From Pseudorhodoplanes sp. (GTDB taxonomy: Bacteria; Pseudomonadota; Alphaproteobacteria; Rhizobiales; Xanthobacteraceae), in NCBI GenBank assembly GCA_022843165.1, contig JALHOD010000001.1, positions 42,178 to 106,177 on the forward strand: 64,000 bases of DNA, in the 5' to 3' direction. The translations under genes were made by a program, and so were the position numbers. How positions within the stretch are numbered: the first letter of the stretch is position 1; the number at the start of each line of letters is the position of its first letter. The notes below the pieces were generated by a model. It searched no databases. It saw only the letters and a program-made list of their open reading frames with translations, and was not told where the DNA came from. Shown piece after piece: positions 35,278 through 45,044 of this stretch.

Positions 35278-36258
35278 ATGGCGAACCCGGTCCCGGATAT
35301 TTCGGTCGTGCTGCCGGCCCATAACGAGGTCGGCAATATCGGACCTATCGCCGCCGCGCTGGCCGGCATTCTAAAGCCGTTCGGACGCTTCGAGATCGTG
35401 TTCGTGGACGACGGCTCGAGCGACGCCACGCTCGCCGCGATCCGCACCGCCGCCGCGGGCGATCCGGCGATCCGCTATCTGTCCTTCACCCGGAATTTCG
35501 GCCATCAGGCCGCCCTCCGGGCCGGCCTGCGCCATGCGCGCGGACACGCGGTCATCGTGATGGATTGCGATTTCGAGCATCCCCCGGAACTGATCCCGCA
35601 ATTGCTCGCGGCCTGGCGCGACGGCGCCATGATCGTCGTCACCCGCCGCGACGACGGCGAAGCCGATTTGCCGGCAGTCAAGCGCGTGACCTCGCGGATG
35701 TACTACCGCTTTCTCGACGCCATCGGCGATGTTCGGATCGAGCCGGGCAGCGCGGACTACATGCTGCTCGACCGCACCGTGGTCGACACCGTCAACGGAT
35801 TGCAGGATCAGGATGTCTTCCTGCGCGCGCTGGTGCGCTGGCTCGGTTTTCCGATGACCTCGATCGCGTTCTCGCGCGGGGCGCGCATTCACGGCGACAG
35901 CAAATACACACTCAAGCGCATGATCGATCTCGCCGTCACCGGCATCGCGGCGCACAGCGTGCGTCCGCTGCGGCTCGCCATCTGGCTGGCGCTGGGATTG
36001 GCGGCGCTCGGATTTCTGCTTCTGGTCTACACCGTGGCCAGCTATTTCTTCGTGCCCGGCACGATCACCGGCTGGACCTCGGTGATGGCCACCATCGCCA
36101 TCCTCGGCGCCGCGCAATTGCTGGTGCTCGGCATCATCGGCGAATATGTCGGACGCATCCTGCGCGAGGCGCGCGGACGCCCGCCCTACATCATCGCCGA
36201 GACGGAGGCCGACCGCGAGCGCGGCACCGTCACGCCGCTCAAGCAGCCGGCGGAATGA
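35278..36258 (+). CDS. GT2 polyprenyl-phosphate glycosyltransferase (GtrB/ArnC-like)
   Basis: A 326-residue protein: an N-terminal GT-A domain (ISVVLPAHNEVGNIG; VFVDDGSSDATLAAI; the metal-binding region VIVMDCDFEHPPELIPQ) and two C-terminal membrane helices (residues ~235-300). The MRIDLAVTGIAAHSVRPLRLA segment precedes the helices as in GtrB, DPMS and ArnC. The ATG at 35278 is the first that gives the normal start. It probably loads a sugar onto undecaprenyl phosphate. Divergent from the GT39 gene and ending one base before the convergent aminotransferase stop. Confidence 0.92.
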   Translation: MANPVPDISVVLPAHNEVGNIGPIAAALAGILKPFGRFEIVFVDDGSSDATLAAIRTAAAGDPAIRYLSFTRNFGHQAALRAGLRHARGHAVIVMDCDFEHPPELIPQLLAAWRDGAMIVVTRRDDGEADLPAVKRVTSRMYYRFLDAIGDVRIEPGSADYMLLDRTVVDTVNGLQDQDVFLRALVRWLGFPMTSIAFSRGARIHGDSKYTLKRMIDLAVTGIAAHSVRPLRLAIWLALGLAALGFLLLVYTVASYFFVPGTITGWTSVMATIAILGAAQLLVLGIIGEYVGRILREARGRPPYIIAETEADRERGTVTPLKQPAE

Positions 36259-37599
36259 TCAACTCACCGACCTGATCACCCGGCCGACCTTATCGAAAAT
36301 TTCCTCGATCTGTTGTTCGCTGACGATCAGCGGCGGCGACACCGCGACCGAATCCCCCACGATGCGGAACATGATGTTCTCGTCATGGAAGCCGCGCTCC
36401 ATGGCTTCGAATCCGCGCTTGCCGACCGCATCGGGCTTGGAGGCAAGATCGATTCCGGCGGTAAGACCCACGCAGCGGATGTCGAGGACATTGGGAAGAC
36501 CCTTGAGGCTCATCGCCGCGTCGCACCAGAACGGCTCGAGTTTCTTAGCGCGCGCGAACAGGTCTTCCTCGCGATAGAGATCGAGCGTGGCCAGCCCCGC
36601 GGCGACCGCGAGCGGATGCGCGGAATAGGTATAGCCGTGGAAGAATTCCACGACATGCTCGGGGCCGTTCATGAAGGCGTCGTGGATACCCTTGCGCACC
36701 AGCACGCCGCCCATCGGAGCGGAACCCGACGTGACGCCCTTGGCAAAGGTGATCATGTCCGGCACCACGCCATAGCGTTCGGCCGCGAAGGCATGGCCGA
36801 GACGGCCGAAGCCGGTGATGACTTCGTCGAAGATCAGCAGGATGCCGTATTTGTCGCAGATCGCGCGCAGCCGCTGCAGATAGCCTTTCGGCGCCGGCAG
36901 CACCGCCGTGGAGCCCGCCATCGGCTCGACGATGACGGCGGCGATCGTGGTGTCGCTGTGCAGCGCGACGATGCGTTCGAGTTCGTCGGCGAGATGCGCG
37001 CCCCAGTCCGGCTCGCCTTTGGAAAAGGCCTGCTGTTCGCGGTTATAGGTGTGCGGCAGATGGTCGACCCCGGCCAGCAGCGATCCGAACGCCTTGCGGT
37101 TGTTCGCCAACCCGCCGACCGACATGCCGCCGAAGCCGACGCCGTGATAGCCGCGTTCGCGGCCGATGAAGCGCACGCGTTGCGCCTGCCCGCGCACATT
37201 CCAGTAGGCGAGCGCGATCTTCAGCGCGGTGTCGACCGCCTCCGATCCGGAATTGCAGAAGAACACGTGGTCGAGATCGCCGGGCGCGAGCGCCGCCACG
37301 CGGCTCGCCAGTTCGAAGGCGCGCGGATGGCCGAACTGGAAGGTCGGCGCGAAATCGAGTTCGGCGGCCTGGCGCTGGATCGCTTCCACAATCGGCGCGC
37401 GGTTATGGCCAGCATTGGTGCACCACAGGCCCGCCGCGCCGTCCAGCACCGCCCGGCCCTCCGGGGTGTAGTAATGCATGTCCCTGGCGCGGGCCACGAG
37501 CCGCGGCCGCGCCTTGAACGCGCGATTGGCCGTGAACGGCATCCAGAAACTTGCAAGATCGTTCGGGACGACGGGGGCGGCGGCGGTCTTGGCGGACAT
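36259..37599 (-). CDS. class III aminotransferase, omega-amino acid--pyruvate type
   Basis: A 446-residue PLP enzyme. The phosphate-binding FFCNSGSEAVDTALKIA, the cofactor Asp in LIFDEVITGFGRLG and the Schiff-base Lys in MITFAKGVTSGSAPMGG are present. Sequence features near the start (LASFWMPFTANRAFKARPRLV) are typical of beta-alanine/omega-amino acid:pyruvate transaminases. It may take beta-alanine, other omega-amino acids or amines such as putrescine; the exact substrate is inferred from family only. Confidence 0.9.
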   Translation of the reverse strand: MSAKTAAAPVVPNDLASFWMPFTANRAFKARPRLVARARDMHYYTPEGRAVLDGAAGLWCTNAGHNRAPIVEAIQRQAAELDFAPTFQFGHPRAFELASRVAALAPGDLDHVFFCNSGSEAVDTALKIALAYWNVRGQAQRVRFIGRERGYHGVGFGGMSVGGLANNRKAFGSLLAGVDHLPHTYNREQQAFSKGEPDWGAHLADELERIVALHSDTTIAAVIVEPMAGSTAVLPAPKGYLQRLRAICDKYGILLIFDEVITGFGRLGHAFAAERYGVVPDMITFAKGVTSGSAPMGGVLVRKGIHDAFMNGPEHVVEFFHGYTYSAHPLAVAAGLATLDLYREEDLFARAKKLEPFWCDAAMSLKGLPNVLDIRCVGLTAGIDLASKPDAVGKRGFEAMERGFHDENIMFRIVGDSVAVSPPLIVSEQQIEEIFDKVGRVIRSVS

Positions 37600-37736
37600 G
37601 GCTCTCTCCTGCTGGCAAGCTCCGCAGAGACGGGAGCGGCCATGGCGACTGGATTATCCGCTTTCGCGGATAATGACAAAAACGGGGGCGGCTGCTACCA
37701 CCGCGCCCAATCCTGACCCTGGAATTCAGACATTCA

Positions 37737-39236
37737 ATGGCGAAGCCCCAGAAGCTGAGAGCGCGGCTGCCGCGCGGCCTGTCCGACCGCGGGCCGGCCG
37801 AGATCGCGGCCACCCGCCGCATGACCGACACCATCCGCGAGGTTTACGAACTCTACGGCTTCGAGCCGGTGGAGACGCCGGCGATCGAATATACCGACGC
37901 GCTCGGCAAGTTTTTGCCGGATCAGGACCGGCCGAACGAGGGCGTGTTCTCGTTCCAGGACGACGACGAGCAGTGGCTGTCGCTGCGTTACGACCTGACC
38001 GCGCCGCTGGCGCGTTATGTGGCGGAGAATTTCGACGCGCTGCCCAAGCCCTATCGCAGCTATCGCTTTGGCTGGGTGTTCCGTAACGAAAAACCGGGTC
38101 CGGGCCGCTTCCGGCAATTCATGCAATTCGATGCGGATACGGTGGGCTCGGCTTCAATGGCTGCCGATGCCGAGATGTGCATGATGGCGGCGGACACGAT
38201 GGAGAAGCTCGGCATCCCGCGCGGCAGCTATGTTGTGAAGGTGAATAATCGCAAGGTGCTGGATGGTGTTCTGGAGTCCGTCGGACTCGGCGGCGATGAG
38301 AATGCGGGCAAACGACTGACGGTCTTGCGCGCGATCGACAAGCTGGATCGTTTGGGAACAGAAGGCGTGAAGCTGTTACTTGGAAAGGGCCGCAAGGACG
38401 AAAGCGGCGACTTCACAAAAGGCGCCGAGTTACATGACGCGCAGATTTCCAAGGTCCTGAATTATGTCGAGTTTCAACTCGCTGAAGAGGTGGGAGATCT
38501 TGAGTCCGTTCTCGACGATTGGCGACGGAATATCGGAACAAGTTCACTTGGAGAAGACGGCATCAAGGAACTCGGTCTGATTGCCCAAGTGGTTCGTTCC
38601 GCCGGCTACGGACCAGATCGCGTTAGTTTTGACTCTAGCGTCGTCCGCGGTCTCGAATATTACACCGGCCCGGTCTACGAAGTTGAACTCCTGATCGAGA
38701 CCAAGGACGAGAAAGGCCGTCCCGTGCGCTTCGGCTCGGTCGGCGGCGGCGGGCGCTATGACGGACTCGTCTCGCGCTTCCGCGGCGAGCCGGTGCCGGC
38801 CACCGGCTTCTCCATCGGCGTCTCGCGCCTGCAGGCGGCGCTGACGCTGATCGGCAAGCTGGATTCACAACCGGACTGCGGCCCCGTTCTGGTGACCGTG
38901 TTCGGCGGCGAGATCGCGCATTACCAGACCATGGTCGCGACGCTGCGCAATGCCGGCATCCGCGCTGAGCTGTATCTCGGCAACCCCAAGCACAGCATGG
39001 GCCAGCAGCTGAAATATGCCGACCGGCGCAACTGCGTGTGCGCGGTCATCCAGGGCTCGGACGAGAAAGCCAGAGGCGAAATCCTCATCAAGGATCTCGG
39101 GCTCGGCGCGACGCTGACCGACACGAGCGACCGCGACGAATATCTGAAGAAGCAGGCGGGCGCGCAATTCGCGTGCAAGGAAAGCGAACTGGTCGAAAAA
39201 GTGCGCGGCGTGCTGGCGCGGCACGGGGTGAAGTAA
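37737..39236 (+). CDS. hisS: histidine--tRNA ligase
   Basis: A 499-residue class II synthetase of the longer alphaproteobacterial type. Motif 2 ([25 protein letters not shown]) and the histidine-binding [15 protein letters not shown] and [13 protein letters not shown] are present, with the anticodon-binding domain at the C terminus (residues ~400-495). The part from about residue 165 to 300 (38228-38640), between motif 2 and the HisA motif, has a lower GC content and different codons (TTA, AGT, GTT) from both flanks. Confidence 0.96.
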   Translation: MAKPQKLRARLPRGLSDRGPAEIAATRRMTDTIREVYELYGFEPVETPAIEYTDALGKFLPDQDRPNEGVFSFQDDDEQWLSLRYDLTAPLARYVAENFDALPKPYRSYRFGWVFRNEKPGPGRFRQFMQFDADTVGSASMAADAEMCMMAADTMEKLGIPRGSYVVKVNNRKVLDGVLESVGLGGDENAGKRLTVLRAIDKLDRLGTEGVKLLLGKGRKDESGDFTKGAELHDAQISKVLNYVEFQLAEEVGDLESVLDDWRRNIGTSSLGEDGIKELGLIAQVVRSAGYGPDRVSFDSSVVRGLEYYTGPVYEVELLIETKDEKGRPVRFGSVGGGGRYDGLVSRFRGEPVPATGFSIGVSRLQAALTLIGKLDSQPDCGPVLVTVFGGEIAHYQTMVATLRNAGIRAELYLGNPKHSMGQQLKYADRRNCVCAVIQGSDEKARGEILIKDLGLGATLTDTSDRDEYLKKQAGAQFACKESELVEKVRGVLARHGVK

Positions 39237-39239
39237 CTA

Positions 39240-39794
39240 CTACTGCTTCTTCTGCGGCGCTGCGGGCGGCGCGCCCTGTCCGGCCTGCATCTTCTGCATG
39301 TCGCGCACATTGAGCTTCACGCCGCCGGGCATGACCATGTCGCCGGGCTTCTGGCCCTTCTTGCATTCGCCCGTCCAGGTCGCCGCGATGGTCATGTTCA
39401 TCTCGGCGGGACCGGGAATCTTTTTCGCCGCCGGGCTGTCCGCGCGCTTGGACGCCACCTTCACCGTATAGGCACTGTCGAAGCTGCCGGTGATCTGCGC
39501 GCGCGTCGTGGTGGTGACGCCACCGATATCGCAGACCGAATCCACCACCATGCCGTCGCCGGTCTTGGTGATCTCGTTCTTCGAGCACATGTCCTTCTGC
39601 ATGCTGCCACCGATGTCGTTCATGAGCCTGTCGGTCTCGGCATCCACGCAATGCTGGACGACCTGCGCCGGCATCTTCACGCCGTCCATCGTCATCCGCA
39701 TCTCCCAGAGGCCGGCCTTGCGGGGCGGGATTTCGGCCGCGAGCGCGGGGGCGGCAAGGGACAGGCTCAGGGCGATCAGCGGCAGCCGGCGCAT
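39240..39794 (-). CDS. DUF3617 family periplasmic protein
   Basis: A 184-residue protein with a signal peptide (MRRLPLIALSLSLAAPALAAE) and the DUF3617 pattern: PRKAGLWEMRMTMDG near the mature N terminus, paired cysteines (QHCVDAE, KDMCSKNE, SVCDIGG, GECKKGQ) and a Gln/Pro-rich tail. Function unknown. The ATG at 39794 is the one that gives the signal peptide. It is convergent with hisS, three bases apart. Confidence 0.88.
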   Translation of the reverse strand: MRRLPLIALSLSLAAPALAAEIPPRKAGLWEMRMTMDGVKMPAQVVQHCVDAETDRLMNDIGGSMQKDMCSKNEITKTGDGMVVDSVCDIGGVTTTTRAQITGSFDSAYTVKVASKRADSPAAKKIPGPAEMNMTIAATWTGECKKGQKPGDMVMPGGVKLNVRDMQKMQAGQGAPPAAPQKKQ

Positions 39795-39889
39795 GCAGGA
39801 TTCCTCTATGACCGGGACAGGATGCCATGTTCCCGCGCGCGCCGCCAGTTCGGGCCGCGCGGCAGCGATCGGATGCGAGGAAGGATCGA

Positions 39890-40360
39890 TCAGACTTCGA
39901 TCAGATCGCCATCGGGCGCGATCGAGATCACGTCCGGCGTGTGTTCGAGGTCGAGCTCGTGGCCCATGAACTGTTCGGTCGCGCTCAGGCTGTCGATCAG
40001 GCCGCGGAACCAGATCAGCCTGTCGCTGCGGAACCGCATGAAATGCGCGCTGCGGTAGCTGATCGTCCGCTTGGTGGCGGTGTGCGTCGCGTGGAAGCGG
40101 CTCATCGTGGCGGCATAGTTGCCCTGCACGAGCAGATGCTTGATCTCGAAATTGCGCGCCTCGAACGTGTCCGGCGCGATCCGGCACACCATGTCGATGA
40201 CCGCCGCCTTGCCCTTGCGGTGGCCGCAATGCGGCAGAAAATCCACCGGTCCGGAAATCAGCCAGTCCACGTTGTCGTCAAGAAATGGCTCGAGTTTCTC
40301 CGCTTCGCCGGCCTGGCGTACATGGAGAAAATCGAGAACGAACTGGTGCGTGATCGCCAT
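39890..40360 (-). CDS. NTF2-like (SnoaL-type) protein
   Basis: A 156-residue single-domain protein with the cone-shaped NTF2 fold pattern: N-terminal helices, DDNVDWLISGPVDFLPHCGHRKGKAAVIDM, and a beta-sheet half with SRFHATHTATKRTISYRSAHFMRF. Proteins of this type bind or isomerise small hydrophobic molecules, but no catalytic set can be named. It is a divergent paralogue of the next gene, two bases away. Confidence 0.85.
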   Translation of the reverse strand: MAITHQFVLDFLHVRQAGEAEKLEPFLDDNVDWLISGPVDFLPHCGHRKGKAAVIDMVCRIAPDTFEARNFEIKHLLVQGNYAATMSRFHATHTATKRTISYRSAHFMRFRSDRLIWFRGLIDSLSATEQFMGHELDLEHTPDVISIAPDGDLIEV

Positions 40361-40362
40361 CG

Positions 40363-40839
40363 TCAGAGCTCTACAACGGCTTTCTGGGGATCGATCGCGG
40401 CCGGGACCGGCTCATGCATCGGATCGATGTAGTGGCCGAGCGCCTGTTCCGCGGCATCGAAACTGTCGATGATCGAGCTGTAGCAGACGACCTTGTCGTT
40501 CTCGAAGCGGATGAATTGCCCGCAATGATAGGTGATGATGCGGCTGCTCTTGTGCAGATAGCCCGTGAGCTTGAGATACGCCGCGGCGCGATCGCCGTCG
40601 ATCAGCAGCACTTCGGGCTCGAAGCTGCGGAACTGGATGATGCCGGGAAAAATCTCGGTGAACAGTTTCAGCACCGCCGCCTTGCCGTGATGTTCGCCGC
40701 AGAATGGCAGGACCTGCGAGGGGCCGATGATCGTCCATCTCACATGGTCGACGACAAGCGATTCCATGCGCGCGGCATCGCGCGTTGCATAGGCCTGGTA
40801 AAAAGCCTGCACCACAGCGGGCGAAACGGGGTTGGTCAT
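40363..40839 (-). CDS. NTF2-like (SnoaL-type) protein, tandem paralogue
   Basis: A 158-residue NTF2-fold protein. It shares with its neighbour the layout VDHVRWTIIGPSQVLPFCGEHHGKAAVLKL and YHCGQFIRFENDKVV...SIIDSFDAAEQALGH, so the two arose by duplication; they are likely cotranscribed and could form a heterodimer. Function unknown. The pair lies between hisS and hisZ, in the opposite direction. Confidence 0.85.
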   Translation of the reverse strand: MTNPVSPAVVQAFYQAYATRDAARMESLVVDHVRWTIIGPSQVLPFCGEHHGKAAVLKLFTEIFPGIIQFRSFEPEVLLIDGDRAAAYLKLTGYLHKSSRIITYHCGQFIRFENDKVVCYSSIIDSFDAAEQALGHYIDPMHEPVPAAIDPQKAVVEL

Positions 40840-41072
40840 CAGCCGCCACTCCGGAACTTGGCCCGCAGGGTGCCCGGAAATCCTTATCTTTCCGTGAGTT
40901 TGGCGTTTGGAGGTCGTTAACGGGCTCTTTGGAGGGCGTTAACGCTACGGTCCTTGCGGGCCGCTCCAGTCGGCCGGAATTAAGTGCGCTGCCCGAACGG
41001 CGTCGAATCCTTAAAGAAGCCGTGCTAAAGGGCGCCCAAATTACGGAAAAGCAGAAGAAGCAGCGCGACGAC

Positions 41073-42221
41073 ATGTCCCAGGTCCCGACACCTGATAACG
41101 GCTCCGATCCGCGGGCGGAGGCCCTCGTCTCCGCCTATGAGCGGACTGGCTACAGCCGGGTTGCGCCCGCCATCCTGCAGCCGGCCGAGCCGTTTCTCGA
41201 CCTGTCGGGCGAGGACATCCGCAAGAACATCTACCTGACCTCCGACGCCGAGGGCCGCGAATATTGCCTGCGGCCGGACTTCACCATCGCGGTGTCGCGC
41301 GACTATCTCGCCTCCTCGGCCGCCGGGTCGGCGGCGAATTTCTGCTATGCCGGGCCGATCTTCCGGCAGTTCGAAAGCGGCCCCGGCGAATTGCTGCAGA
41401 TCGGGATCGAATCCTTCGGGCGCAGGGATATCGCCGCCGCCGACGCCGAGATCCTGTCGCTCGGCCTGGAAGCCACCGCGCAATATGGCCTGAACAATCC
41501 GGACATCCGGATCGGCGACGTCGGCCTGTTTTCCGCGCTTATCGGCGCGCTCGACCTCGCGCCGGCCTGGAAGCGGCGGCTGGTGAAGGATTTCAATCGC
41601 AAGACCTCGCTCGCCCAGGATCTCGAACGGCTGACACTGGGCGCGGCCAGCAAGCGTCCGGAATATCAGGGCGTGCTGGCGGCGCTGGCCGGCTCCGATC
41701 CCAAGGCCGCGCATGCCCTCGTCACCGACCTGCTTTCGATCGCCGGCATCACCGCCGTCGGCGGCCGCTCGGTCGGCGAGATCGCCGACCGCTTCCTGGA
41801 GCAATCAGCGCTCGGCGCCTCGGCATCATTGCCGCGCGAAACGCGGCTGCTGATCGAAAAATTCCTGGCCATCGCCGGCGATCCCGATGAAGCCGCGGCC
41901 GACATGCGCACGCTCGCAGGCGACGCGAAGATCGATCTCACGGCCGCGCTCGATCTGTTCGAGAGCCGGACCGGCTTTATCGCCGCGCGCGGCGTCGATG
42001 TCTCCCGGATCAGTTTCTCCACCGCCTTCAGCATCGGTCTCGACTATTACACCGGCTTCGAGTTCCGGCTGCACGACCCCGCGGGCCGCATGGATCGCAC
42101 GCTCGTCGCCGGCGGACGTTATGACGATCTGCTGACACGGCTTGGCAGCAAGGCACCCATTCCGGCCGTCGGTCTCGGCGCCTGGATCGCACGGCTCGCG
42201 GCCTGCGGAGGCCGGCCATGA
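41073..42221 (+). CDS. hisZ: ATP phosphoribosyltransferase regulatory subunit HisZ
   Basis: A 382-residue HisRS-like protein without tRNA-charging function; with HisG it forms the first enzyme of histidine synthesis and carries the feedback site. Class II synthetase features remain ([69 protein letters not shown]), while the anticodon-binding domain is absent. The ATG at 41073 ([10 protein letters not shown]) is chosen from the family start. Its end overlaps hisG by four bases. Confidence 0.94.
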   Translation: MSQVPTPDNGSDPRAEALVSAYERTGYSRVAPAILQPAEPFLDLSGEDIRKNIYLTSDAEGREYCLRPDFTIAVSRDYLASSAAGSAANFCYAGPIFRQFESGPGELLQIGIESFGRRDIAAADAEILSLGLEATAQYGLNNPDIRIGDVGLFSALIGALDLAPAWKRRLVKDFNRKTSLAQDLERLTLGAASKRPEYQGVLAALAGSDPKAAHALVTDLLSIAGITAVGGRSVGEIADRFLEQSALGASASLPRETRLLIEKFLAIAGDPDEAAADMRTLAGDAKIDLTAALDLFESRTGFIAARGVDVSRISFSTAFSIGLDYYTGFEFRLHDPAGRMDRTLVAGGRYDDLLTRLGSKAPIPAVGLGAWIARLAACGGRP

Positions 42222-43189
42222 GCACGCCGCTTGTCATCGCCGTTCCGGCCAAGGGCCGCCTGCAGGACAACGCCGAAGCCTTCTTCGCACGCGCCGGAAT
42301 GACGCTGGTGAAGCCTCGCGGCGTGCGCGATTATCGCGGCGCGATCGCGAATTTCGACGGCGTGGAGATCGCCTATATCTCGGCTTCGGAAATCACCGCG
42401 CTGCTGGCGCAGGGCATCGTGCATCTGGGCGTGACCGGCGAAGACCTGGTGCGCGAGATGATCCCGAAGCCCGACGACAAGGTCATCCTGCTGCAAGGTC
42501 TCGGCTTCGGCTACGCCAATGTCGTGGTGGCGGTGCCGCAGGCCTGGATCGACGTGCGCAACATGGCCGATCTCGATGACGTTGCAACCGCCTTCCGGCT
42601 GCGGCGCGGCAGCAAGATGCGGGTGGCGACAAAGTATGTGAATCTCACGCGCGGCTATTTCGCCGCGCACGGCATCACCGACTATCGCATCGTGGAAAGC
42701 CTGGGCGCCACCGAGGGCGCGCCGGCGGCGGGATCGGCCGAACTGGTCGTCGACATCACCACCACCGGCGCGACTCTGGCCGCCAACGGTCTCAAGGTGA
42801 TCGAGGACGGCACCATGCTGCGCTCGCAGGCCAACCTCGTCGCATCTCGCAATGCCAACTGGCTGAACGGCGAACTCGACATTGCCCGCCGCGTGCTCGA
42901 CCGTATTGCGGCGCAGGATCGGGCCCGCGCCGTGCGGGAGGTGCGCACCCGTTTCAAGGGCTGCGATGACGCCATGCTGGCGCTGGCGAAGGAACGTTTC
43001 GGCGTGTCATCGCCGCTTGGCGGTCCGACCTCGTCCGGCATGGTGACGCTGCATTGTCCGCCCGACCAGGTCTATGCCCTCGCAGACTTCCTGAGGGACA
43101 AAGGCGCGGCCGCGATCTCGGTCGCCGACATCGACTATGTCTTCTCGCTCGAGAATCCGCTGTTCGAAAAGCTGAAGGCCGGGCTCTAG
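42218..43189 (+). CDS. hisG: ATP phosphoribosyltransferase catalytic subunit HisG
   Basis: A 323-residue enzyme that joins ATP and PRPP in the first step of histidine synthesis. Typical elements are [50 protein letters not shown] and the PRPP loop [17 protein letters not shown]. It is translationally coupled to hisZ. Its TAG stop shares the palindrome CTAG with the stop of the convergent gtrA gene, so the two genes overlap by four bases. Confidence 0.95.
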   Translation: MSTPLVIAVPAKGRLQDNAEAFFARAGMTLVKPRGVRDYRGAIANFDGVEIAYISASEITALLAQGIVHLGVTGEDLVREMIPKPDDKVILLQGLGFGYANVVVAVPQAWIDVRNMADLDDVATAFRLRRGSKMRVATKYVNLTRGYFAAHGITDYRIVESLGATEGAPAAGSAELVVDITTTGATLAANGLKVIEDGTMLRSQANLVASRNANWLNGELDIARRVLDRIAAQDRARAVREVRTRFKGCDDAMLALAKERFGVSSPLGGPTSSGMVTLHCPPDQVYALADFLRDKGAAAISVADIDYVFSLENPLFEKLKAGL

Positions 43190-43731
43190 GTCCCGCCTGA
43201 CTTTCCGGCGCCGGCCTTGCGCGGCCGGAACACGACAAAATGCGACATCGAGAAATTCACCACAAAGCCGGCGCCGATGGCGACCAGTTTCGCCAGCATG
43301 ATCGGGAGAAATTCCTTCGCGACCAGAAGCGTCGCGGTATCGGCGACAAGGCCCAGAAGACCCGACGCGGCAAAGGTGAGGTAAGCCCGCCAGGTCAGTC
43401 TGCGTCCGGACTCGGCGGCGAATGTGATCAGCGAATTCATCACATAGGAGCCGGACACGGCGATCGACCACGCCACCACATTGGCGAGAATCACGCCCGC
43501 ATTCTCCGCCGTCACGCAGCCGCATGTGGCCGCGGCCAATGCCACAGCGCCGGCCAGCGACGGCACCCCGTCCAGCACCCGCAGCAGCAGCCAGAAAATA
43601 ACGTAATTCACCGTCGCGTTAACAACGCCGATCGAGGCAAAACTGATGGCTTTCAGCATCACGGCCCGCTGCCGCAGCAACGGCACGATGCGGTCCGCGA
43701 AGCCGGACGAGGATGGCGGCAGGTCTGTCAT
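43186..43731 (-). CDS. GtrA family membrane protein
   Basis: A 181-residue protein with four hydrophobic helices (about 25-45, 57-77, 90-112 and 125-150), matching the GtrA/DPMS3 family. GtrA proteins are thought to flip or help flip undecaprenyl-phosphate-linked sugars. The motif [17 protein letters not shown] near helix 1 and [14 protein letters not shown] at the end are typical. The ATG at 43731 is preferred to an upstream GTG. It is head-to-head (152 bp) with a GT2 gene of the GtrB type. Confidence 0.9.
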   Translation of the reverse strand: MTDLPPSSSGFADRIVPLLRQRAVMLKAISFASIGVVNATVNYVIFWLLLRVLDGVPSLAGAVALAAATCGCVTAENAGVILANVVAWSIAVSGSYVMNSLITFAAESGRRLTWRAYLTFAASGLLGLVADTATLLVAKEFLPIMLAKLVAIGAGFVVNFSMSHFVVFRPRKAGAGKSGGT

Positions 43732-43883
43732 CGCGGCTTCGTTAACACGTCCGGGCGAACGCGCCACCCCCTCTTCGTTAACGTCAAGGCCCGAACGTTT
43801 CGCCTTCCGCGCGTTGTCGGGCGACAGAGGTCACAGGTTGCGCTATAGATCAACCGTTGCGTATGCGTGAGACGAGGAAGCAG

Positions 43884-44924
43884 ATGGCGGCGACAGCCGG
43901 TCGGAAGACGACGAAAGCCGTGGAGCCCCGCGGCGGCCAAGGCCTGTCCATCGTCGTCCCCTGTTACAATGAAGCCAATGGACTTCCGCACTTTCACGAG
44001 CAACTGAGCGCGGCCGCGCGCGCCCTGACGCAAAAGCGCGGACTGCATTGCGAAGTCGTCTATATCGACGACGGATCGAAGGATGCGACCTTCACGGTCG
44101 CTCGCGCACTTCCGGCCCAATCGCTCGATGTGCAGGTCGTCTCCTTGTCACGCAATTTCGGCAAGGAAGCTGCGCTGATGGCCGGCCTGCAGCATGCCCG
44201 GCATGAAGCGGTTGTGTTCATGGACGGTGACGGACAGCATCCGACAACATTGATCGATACGCTGGTCGGTCACTGGCTCGATGACGGCTATGACGTTGTG
44301 TACACGGCCAAGGCCCATCGCGAATCCGAATCCTGGCTGCGCCGCTTCGGCGTCAAATCCTTTTATGCGCTGATCAACTGGCGCTCCCGCCACAAGATAC
44401 CGGAAGATGCCGGTGACTTTCGCCTGTTGTCGCCGCGCGCTGCCAATGCGCTCCGGCAGATGCCGGAACGCAACCGTTTCTTCAAGGGACTGGCAAGCTG
44501 GATCGGCTTCAAGCAATTGCGCGTCGATTACGAGCCGGAACAGCGCGCGCACGGCAAGACGAGCTGGAATTTCGCCTCGCTGATCGGCCTGTCGATCGAA
44601 GGTCTGACGTCGTTCTCGGTTGCGCCTTTGCGCTTTGCCAGCATGCTCGGCATCATCATGGCGACTGTCGCCTTCATCTTCGGCGTGATGATCCTTTACG
44701 AGACGATTTTCTACGGCAAATCCGTTCCGGGTTATCCCTCGGTCATGGTCGGCGTGATGGTGCTCGGCGGCGTGCAGCTGATCATGATCGGAATCGTGGG
44801 TGAATATATCGGCAAGATCCTGTCCGAACAGAAGGCACGGCCAATCTATTTCGTGGCCGAGCATATTGTGAAATCCGCCGGACCGCGGAATCCGGCCGCC
44901 AGCCGAAAACGGGGCAGCCGGTAG
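43884..44924 (+). CDS. GT2 polyprenyl-phosphate glycosyltransferase (GtrB/FlmF2-like)
   Basis: A 346-residue protein with a GT-A domain (LSIVVPCYNEANGLPHF; VVYIDDGSKDATF; VVFMDGDGQHPTTLIDTL) and two C-terminal membrane helices (residues ~255-320), ending GEYIGKILSEQKARPIYFV. This is the architecture of enzymes that transfer a sugar from a nucleotide donor to undecaprenyl phosphate. The ATG at 43884 follows GAGGAAG; an ATG at 43863 is possible but has no ribosome site. Its neighbours, GtrA and a YdjC-type deacetylase, suggest the sugar carries an N-acetyl group. Confidence 0.92.
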   Translation: MAATAGRKTTKAVEPRGGQGLSIVVPCYNEANGLPHFHEQLSAAARALTQKRGLHCEVVYIDDGSKDATFTVARALPAQSLDVQVVSLSRNFGKEAALMAGLQHARHEAVVFMDGDGQHPTTLIDTLVGHWLDDGYDVVYTAKAHRESESWLRRFGVKSFYALINWRSRHKIPEDAGDFRLLSPRAANALRQMPERNRFFKGLASWIGFKQLRVDYEPEQRAHGKTSWNFASLIGLSIEGLTSFSVAPLRFASMLGIIMATVAFIFGVMILYETIFYGKSVPGYPSVMVGVMVLGGVQLIMIGIVGEYIGKILSEQKARPIYFVAEHIVKSAGPRNPAASRKRGSR

Positions 44925-45044
44925 CGCGGGTTTGACAGAGCGAACGTTGACGCGGCGTCGGGATTGGCGCCTTTGATTTCAGTAGTGTGTTGGGGTCGAG
45001 ACGTGTCGTCCGAAGCAGCGAATGCATCATCACCCGTCGAGGCC

